A stretch of DNA of 64,000 nucleotides from Corticium candelabrum (Eukaryota; Porifera; Homoscleromorpha; Homosclerophorida; Plakinidae), in assembly GCF_963422355.1 (NCBI RefSeq), contig NC_085089.1, forward strand, positions 4,199,026-4,263,025. The letters are read 5' to 3'. Positions 58,664 through 64,000 of this stretch are shown one piece after another (position 1 is the stretch's first letter; every line of letters begins with the position of its first letter). The translations under genes and the position numbers were made by a program. Below the pieces are notes generated by a model, which saw only the letters and a program-made list of their open reading frames with translations, was not told the origin of the DNA and ran no database searches.

Positions 58664-59745
58664 ATGTCGACCAGTGAGCTTTTGAAAGAGCTTGCAGGTT
58701 TGCGAGAACGCATTGACCACTTGGAACGATAAAAAAAGAACTGACGACATTTCTGCGACTGGCAATTCCTCAAAACCGAGGCCACGGGAAGTTATTCCGA
58801 CGGTAAAAGCGCTAATTAATGCGTTGTAGCGAGGTAGATGTCAGTATGAAATTGTAAATTTCCGGAAATGGACCGGAAGAAGGCTTCTTCAGTAGAGAAT
58901 GGTTATTAATTTTATTTTTCTAATAGGCGGCACTGAAACGGCTCTTTGGCGACATGTCACTTGAAATCAAACCTGCAGAAAGACCATGGCAAGATGTTGC
59001 TGCAGAACTAAAAAAGACTCTTGTGCAAATGCTCAGAGCGGGAGGCAATTGTCGAAATATTGATGACACCACAATATTAAGACGTGTGCGTCAGTTTTAT
59101 GCCGCACGAAGACAGACTGTAACCGCAGCCAAAAACACAGAGAAGAGACGACGAAGACGGGAACAACTTAAAATCAGCGCAGCAACTTACGTAAGCATTT
59201 TAATCTAGCTGATATATTAACGAATGCAATTCCTAGTGCAACAGTTTGTATTACCCAGAATTTAAATTGAATAAAACTTTAATTAAAGTTGATTTCACAT
59301 ATGCGTAGATAAATTACGGGTATGTAGTTGTACTCTGAGTAATCTGCATGAAGATGAATAGTACTACTGTATATGCATGTACAGTTGGGTTTCTGTTGCA
59401 GACCTACAGGCGTCAGAAAGTGGCTGAGGCTATTAGAAAAACGAGCTTTCAGCAGAGACCAGAGACGTGTCATTGTTCAGATCTTCCATTCCCAGATTGA
59501 CAGATAAACAAGTTTCGCCTGCACCAAATAGCAGCGATGAAGATGCTAAACTGAAGAAAAAAAAGGTGCAAGTTAAACACCTGAAACGAATGAGAGAGTT
59601 GGCAGGAGTAAAGAGGCGAGTTCAAGACAAGGTGTGCCCGGACTGGAGACAGAAAGCAGTTGAAGAAGGCTTCTTAATTAGTGGTATATTTGAGACAATA
59701 ATGTGTCATAATCTCTAACAGACAATTGGTCAGACTACACATACA

Positions 59746-59809
<64 letters not shown>

Positions 59810-62800
59810 CATATGTAACTCTTGCATTTAAACTGTTAAAACATTGTACTGGTGTTGTGTTTGTTACTGGTAGATTCAGGAGAAGAGTCGAGTGATGCAG
59901 GGGCCAACTGCAAGTGCATTGCTTATTTCAATTTCTGGGATCGAAATACTCTAACATAATCGTTGTTTGAAATTGTAGTGAATTAGCTGACAAAGACAAT
60001 CAAATGTCAGGTATATCAACTAAATGCAATGGCCTCAGTGGCATGTGAGCACGTGTACAGTAGTAAGTTACTATTTTACTACGTGTAAGGGAAAAGATTA
60101 TCTTATTTTTACTGTACAAGCAAATAAGCAATAGTATTGATATGCTATCTGGGGGCGAGGAAGATGAAGTGAGCTACTTATAACGCACTATATAATGCTA
60201 TTGAAAATATTACAATCATGTACATTAGTAGACATGCATAGCATTGCCAATGCAAATTATTTTGTCAATATTGCACATGTAGAGTATGAAGCAGAATATG
60301 ACGATTCTGATGTAATTCCTGCAACACCAGAACATAGTGCAAGTAAGTATATACAGAGTACAGTATGTCTAATGTTGAGTTTTGCTTGCGATAATTACAT
60401 GTACATTGGTATAATACTGTTTAGTGTACGTTGTATGTACTTGTAGTGGCTGTATACTATCATGGAATCTTGTATTTAACAAGATAATATATCCCTTATT
60501 ATTGTGAATTCAGATTATGAGCATAAATCAGATGTACCGGTAGCTGTGACATCTCCAAAACATAGACAAGGTGAGTATTATTATATATGTGCACACTATA
60601 TTATGATGGCAACTTTTAATTTGAGCAGCTAGCATTTTGTTTGTTGATTAATATTATTGATATTAATATCACTTATAATGATGACATTTATAATTACTAT
60701 TTTATTCCTGGGGAAAGCCTTGAGTACACATCTTATTTATATTAACAAATTAAACGGCATACTGGTAATTTGTTGTCATCAAGTCTTTGTTTCCTTACTA
60801 CATTTCCAGAAGGATCACTCTGCTTTTATTTGCAACTATATAGTATCTGTATATTTCTGATGGCAACTTTGCGATTGTAATTTGTTATTATTCCAGATGA
60901 TGAGGTCGATGATATGTTCGAAGATCTATTGCCTCTTGCAGCCAGCTTTGACGCTTTTCCATCTACACAGAATCAAGGTGACAAATAAGCATTCAAGTAA
61001 CTGTATTTGTCTATTTAAACACTAGGTGTGCATGTATCTGGTGTTTAAACCTACCCACGATTTTATTGCATTGCATACGTGGAATAGTCAATTGACCTCT
61101 TCCCAGCTCTGGGTACTTTGGTAGTAACTATTCAATAGTTATAACATGGGTGGTAGGGATGTTGGCGTGTTATAAGACTCCAAGCCGTGAGGGCTTTAAG
61201 CCTTATCACTGAGATAATTGACCGAGCTTCAGGCAAGGTTCAATTATCGAGGTGCTAAGTGCTTGCAGCTGTTATATCGTTGCCTTAGGTGTTGTATCGC
61301 TGATATAACACCTGCAATGGACCAATGAGCGCACCTAAAGGTCACATGATATATTATAAATTTGTCAGGACAGCATGTGTCTGTGCCTATCACATTCCGA
61401 GAGCTTTCACTTTGTAAACATATAAAACTTTGATAAGAAGGTAGTAACCCAGAGCCACACTGAGACAAGCAAGCCACCTATGAAGCTCTGGAGGTTGGCA
61501 GTTTGATGGGCTGATGGCTAATGTAGCCCCAAGAATGTCATCTTTTGTTAAACGAATCAGATTCAGCAATGAGTCAAACAATAAATTATAGTGTGCGTCA
61601 AATGTCATTCCATATGTGGTTGCTACCAATTCGAAGTCCTCATCTATCTATCTATCTATCTATCTATATATATATATATAAATTTTATTTTATACACTAA
61701 GTGAGCAAGTCCCAAAGAGAGTCACTAGAAGAATGCAGTTGCATACAACCGTGCACTAAACGAGCATTAAATAACCAGAGTTTCAGAGATAATTGTTCTA
61801 TGAGGTTCTGGAAGGCTTGAGAAAGGGATGTTGTGTTACAGGTGGTAGTCTTCGACGCGATAATCTTTAGAGTCTTCAAGCTTGAAGGTGTCCAATAACC
61901 TAGGGTCTCCAAAGCCAGAGGGAAGAACTCTCCGCCAGCAGCAGTGACGACATCATCACGGTAGGCATCTTTTTCCATTTCACCCGCCAATGCGGCGGCA
62001 CCTGCACTGGTTGCAGCGGCAACGATGTAGCTGGGTTGGAGAGGATTTCTAACAGTTATGTCAAAGAAAGCAGGTTTTCCATTGGTAAAATCAGGATGAT
62101 AAATGTCACCTGGTCGATGAAGATGTCGGCCACCTATTCTCTGTTCCTTCTTTACTCCACTATTGTCGGTGTGGAGGGCGTGCCAGACAATATCCCTCAA
62201 ACTGTCATGTCGTTTGTTCGCAAGGGACCACTTCCATAGCTCAAGGCATGGTCCCCAAACTGATCAATGATATTACCACACACACATCTTTGGCATTTGG
62301 ATGTGGTGGAAATATTGGTAATTCCAGCCAGATCCTATTGATGTGATGAACTCATGTTTTGAAAATGCCAGCCCAAGTTTTTCACTGGGAACAGCCCTGA
62401 GCCAGGCTCCAGCGTGAGTGGACGAGATGGTATTGACACGAGCAAGATCTCTTATGCTGCTGTTGTTTTCCAAAGAAACATAAACCACGTCATCTATTTG
62501 GCCCTGAAATCAAGCCAGACTTAACACAATTTCAGAACCACATGCTGGAGCGTGGCTAAGAGCCGTTCCCAACCGAAACCTTGGCCTTTCCATGACCAGG
62601 GATGAGTTCTGTATTGCTGTTTGTTTATGGTTGGGCATAACTCTTTTTCCAGTACATCCTTCTGCTGTAAGATGAAATTAAGTGTGGTCAGTTAATTGAC
62701 GGTTTTGGTGACCATCTCCTTGTCAGACTAATTTACGGTCAAAACGTCATGACGTTTTCGGAGACATTATCTTCAATGCTTTATTGATAGATGACAAAGG

Positions 62801-63756
62801 CACTTCGATTCAAAGGAGCAGAGATTCTTGTCAGACACCTGTGATCACCCTGGAGACGTCTTCCACCCTAAGTTTTTGACTGGTCGTCTTGCTTACTTTT
62901 GATATAACTGTATACAATTCATTTCAACCTAAATTTGTGTCAAGTTCAGCAACTGTTGCAGGTGCCGCCAGTCTGGCTGGGGAGATTGACAAAGACACCA
63001 AATATGATGACTTCTGCCAGCCTGGAAACTTTGAGAGCCATTGCTACCAAAACAATTACTTCAAACAACATTCCGTAATTTTCACAGGCCTACAATAACC
63101 TTATGCAGCAGCTGTCAGTTAGCTTGTGGAAGTTTAATGCTAGACTGATAGAAAGTAGACTACTTTTAGATTCAAATGACTGTTTTTGGGATTTGCCTGT
63201 TATGTCTGTTTCTTCCTTGTTATACATATATAATTTACATAGCAAGAAAATCCAACATTCTATCATTGTACTTCCAAAGAGTGACAGAGAGTTGTTCCGT
63301 TAGATTCCTGGCAGCCATGGAAAAAGGGATGTTGTTTACTGTAATTACTTTAGAAGCAATGATTTTCAGTGTCACAAGACTTGAAAATACGGATCATTGT
63401 TTTGACTAATATATATTGGTTAACTTAAGACAGTTGTTCAATGTCATTTCTGTCAGTCTGACAGTTTCGTCTTTTGTGTCTGTACCAATGGAGTAATAGC
63501 AGAATTACTTTTTATAGGTTTGACAGAATTGACGACTGAACATGTAAGGAGCAAAAAAAGGAAAACCTTGTCATTGAAAGAATCCAGCTGCAGGGGAAGA
63601 GACCAGCGCATAAAGGTTCTGCAAGAATTGACATGTAATGACTTTGTTGAGGACACATGCACAGAAAATTACTCTCACTTAGAAGAGCCAAGCCAAAGCA
63701 TTTTGCAGAGGAGAGTAATATTAGAGACACATGATAATGACACTTACGAGTATTAG
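58664..63756 (+). CDS. Divergent multi-exon gene, function unrecognised
   Basis: The likely start is the ATG at 58664 (MSTSELLKELAGLRERIDHL), soon followed by a stop in that frame. Well-supported exons: 58927-59190 (AALKRLFGDMSLEIKPAERP and a basic KRRRRREQLK end; donor GTAAGC); from 59402 (RRQKVAEAIRK), with a frame change before SSDEDAKLKKKKVQVKHLKR; 60283-60342; 60514-60570; 60897-60977; and the last, 63518-63756, ending in TAG. The three short exons are acidic, multiples of three, and all flanked by phase-1 introns. No family is recognised. It could be the second gene of the CACTA element or a host gene; breaks suggest decay. Confidence 0.5.
59748..59808. repeat. (CA)n microsatellite
   Basis: A CA run of about 60 bp in an intron of the divergent gene. 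Confidence 0.95.
60283..60342 (+). CDS. Short acidic exon (phase 1-1) of the divergent gene
   Basis: 60 bp, from an acceptor CACATGTAG to a donor GTAAGT. Encodes EYEAEYDDSDVIPATPEHSA when joined in phase 1. Confidence 0.6.
60514..60570 (+). CDS. Short acidic exon (phase 1-1) of the divergent gene
   Basis: 57 bp, acceptor GTGAATTCAG to donor GTGAGT. Encodes DYEHKSDVPVAVTSPKHRQ in phase 1. It resembles the preceding exon in layout (acidic start, V-P, T-P/S-P, H). Confidence 0.6.
60897..60977 (+). CDS. Short acidic exon (phase 1-1) of the divergent gene
   Basis: 81 bp, acceptor ATTATTCCAG to a GTGACA donor. Encodes DDEVDDMFEDLLPLAASF and a short tail in phase 1. Confidence 0.55.
61644..61682. 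repeat. (ATCT)n/(TA)n compound microsatellite
   Basis: ATCT units followed by a TA run at the 3' end of the minus-strand retroelement fragment. It may be the tail of that insertion. Confidence 0.9.
61697..62640 (-). pseudogene. Retroelement C-terminal endonuclease fragment, minus strand
   Basis: Minus strand, read in pieces. HAGAWLRAVPSEKLGLAF and KHEFITSIG come first (about 62420-62320). A cysteine cluster follows (PKMCVCGN, about 62285). Then come HRPGDIYHPDF and PAFFDITVRNPLQPS, AALAGEMEKDAYRDD and FFPLALETLGYW (about 62130-61890). The order (Cys/His cluster, P-D/G-D-I, F-D-I/V-T-V, E-x-x-K-x-x-Y) parallels the endonuclease end of the element at 17961-19530, a restriction-like endonuclease. 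RT is absent; at least one frame change. Confidence 0.65.
62690..63180 (+). pseudogene. Second endonuclease fragment of the same family, plus strand
   Basis: Plus strand. DHPGDVFHPKFLTGRLAYF leads into FDITVYNSFQPKFVSSSATV and AASLAGEIDKDTKYDD. It aligns at protein level with the minus-strand copy next door, so the two lie in inverted orientation with about 50 bp between them. Frame changes are present near 62890. Only the endonuclease end survives. Confidence 0.6.
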
Positions 63757-63764
63757 ATAATATT

Positions 63765-63846
63765 TTAGTTATAACTAATTAATAATTAATTAGTAGTTAT
63801 AACTAATTAATAATTAATTATAACTAATTATTAATTAATTAATAGC
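63765..63846. repeat. Palindromic TAATTAAT-rich stretch
   Basis: Two successive TTATAACTAATTAATAATTA units and their inverse give an 80-bp AT palindrome just after the stop of the divergent gene. It could act in 3' end formation or mark an element end; neither is shown. Confidence 0.6.
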
Positions 63847-64000
63847 TGTTTTATTTGTAATAGCTTCACTACGTATAGTAAAAAACCACGTTACCATTGT
63901 GTTTTAGCCAGCCTATGTTCATTCACTGTGCTTACAGGACCGCGTTCAATCTACTTATCAATCAGATATGTGATTATAGGACTGCGTCTGACCTTCTCTT

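Overview
This 64 kb window is animal-type nuclear DNA. It has spliced genes with canonical GT/AG junctions, many microsatellites, a bHLH-PAS regulator and a dense mix of metazoan-style transposable elements. Nothing bacterial is visible: no operons, no Shine-Dalgarno-led genes, no CRISPR array, no rRNA operon. Small compact elements and small exons fit an invertebrate, possibly an early-branching one such as a sponge or cnidarian. That placement is an inference from style only, because no lineage marker is present. Most of the window is transposable element; host-like coding sequence is sparse.

Layout, 1-31 kb. 1-4.6 kb holds small inverted-repeat elements (a foldback at 0.62-0.81 kb, a TTAA-flanked element at 1.04-1.69 kb, a CAGGG-ended element at 3.28-4.01 kb). 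4661-10041 is a complete but decayed Ty3/gypsy-like LTR element (element A) with an ATCGC target duplication; its integrase lies upstream of reverse transcriptase, the Gmr1-type order. A minus-strand bHLH-PAS gene is recognisable as PAS-region exons at 11.08-11.42 kb and a bHLH exon at about 26.7-26.99 kb. The roughly 15 kb between them, presumably intronic, holds MITEs, a 1.3 kb foldback, a truncated endonuclease-bearing non-LTR retroelement (17.96-19.73 kb) and an intact young gypsy element (element B, 21840-26152: identical 104-bp LTRs, ATAAT duplication, one open gag-pol frame). 27.5-28.3 kb is another inverted-repeat element.

Layout, 29-50 kb. 29.1-35.95 kb is a nested structure bounded by roughly 0.75 kb inverted repeats in which one 149-bp block is in direct instead of inverted orientation; inside sit a TTA-flanked PIF/Harbinger-like MITE and decayed gypsy element C with 78-80 bp LTRs. 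36-43 kb contains another GGGCGCG-ended MITE, a 53-bp minisatellite, a minus-strand DIRS/Ngaro-type ORF1 remnant, interdigitated inverted repeats and hAT-type MITEs. 44.8-49.9 kb is decayed minus-strand gypsy element D, interrupted by a 963-bp hAT-type MITE with an 8-bp duplication.

Layout, 50-64 kb. 50.0-51.4 kb is a head-to-tail array of three repeat copies. 51.6-52.3 kb is a TIR element holding a small lysine-rich ORF. 52.6-53.1 kb is a 229-bp tandem repeat. 53.5-58.4 kb is a minus-strand CACTA (En/Spm, TNP2) transposase pseudogene with a 1 kb tandem duplication of its 3' end. A plus-strand multi-exon gene starts only 270 bp from it in the opposite direction (58.66-63.76 kb); its last intron holds two inverted pieces of an endonuclease-bearing retroelement.

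Only element B looks potentially functional as a mobile element. The other transposon genes carry stops, frameshifts or changed catalytic residues. All exon models are read by eye from splice motifs and frame and are incomplete.
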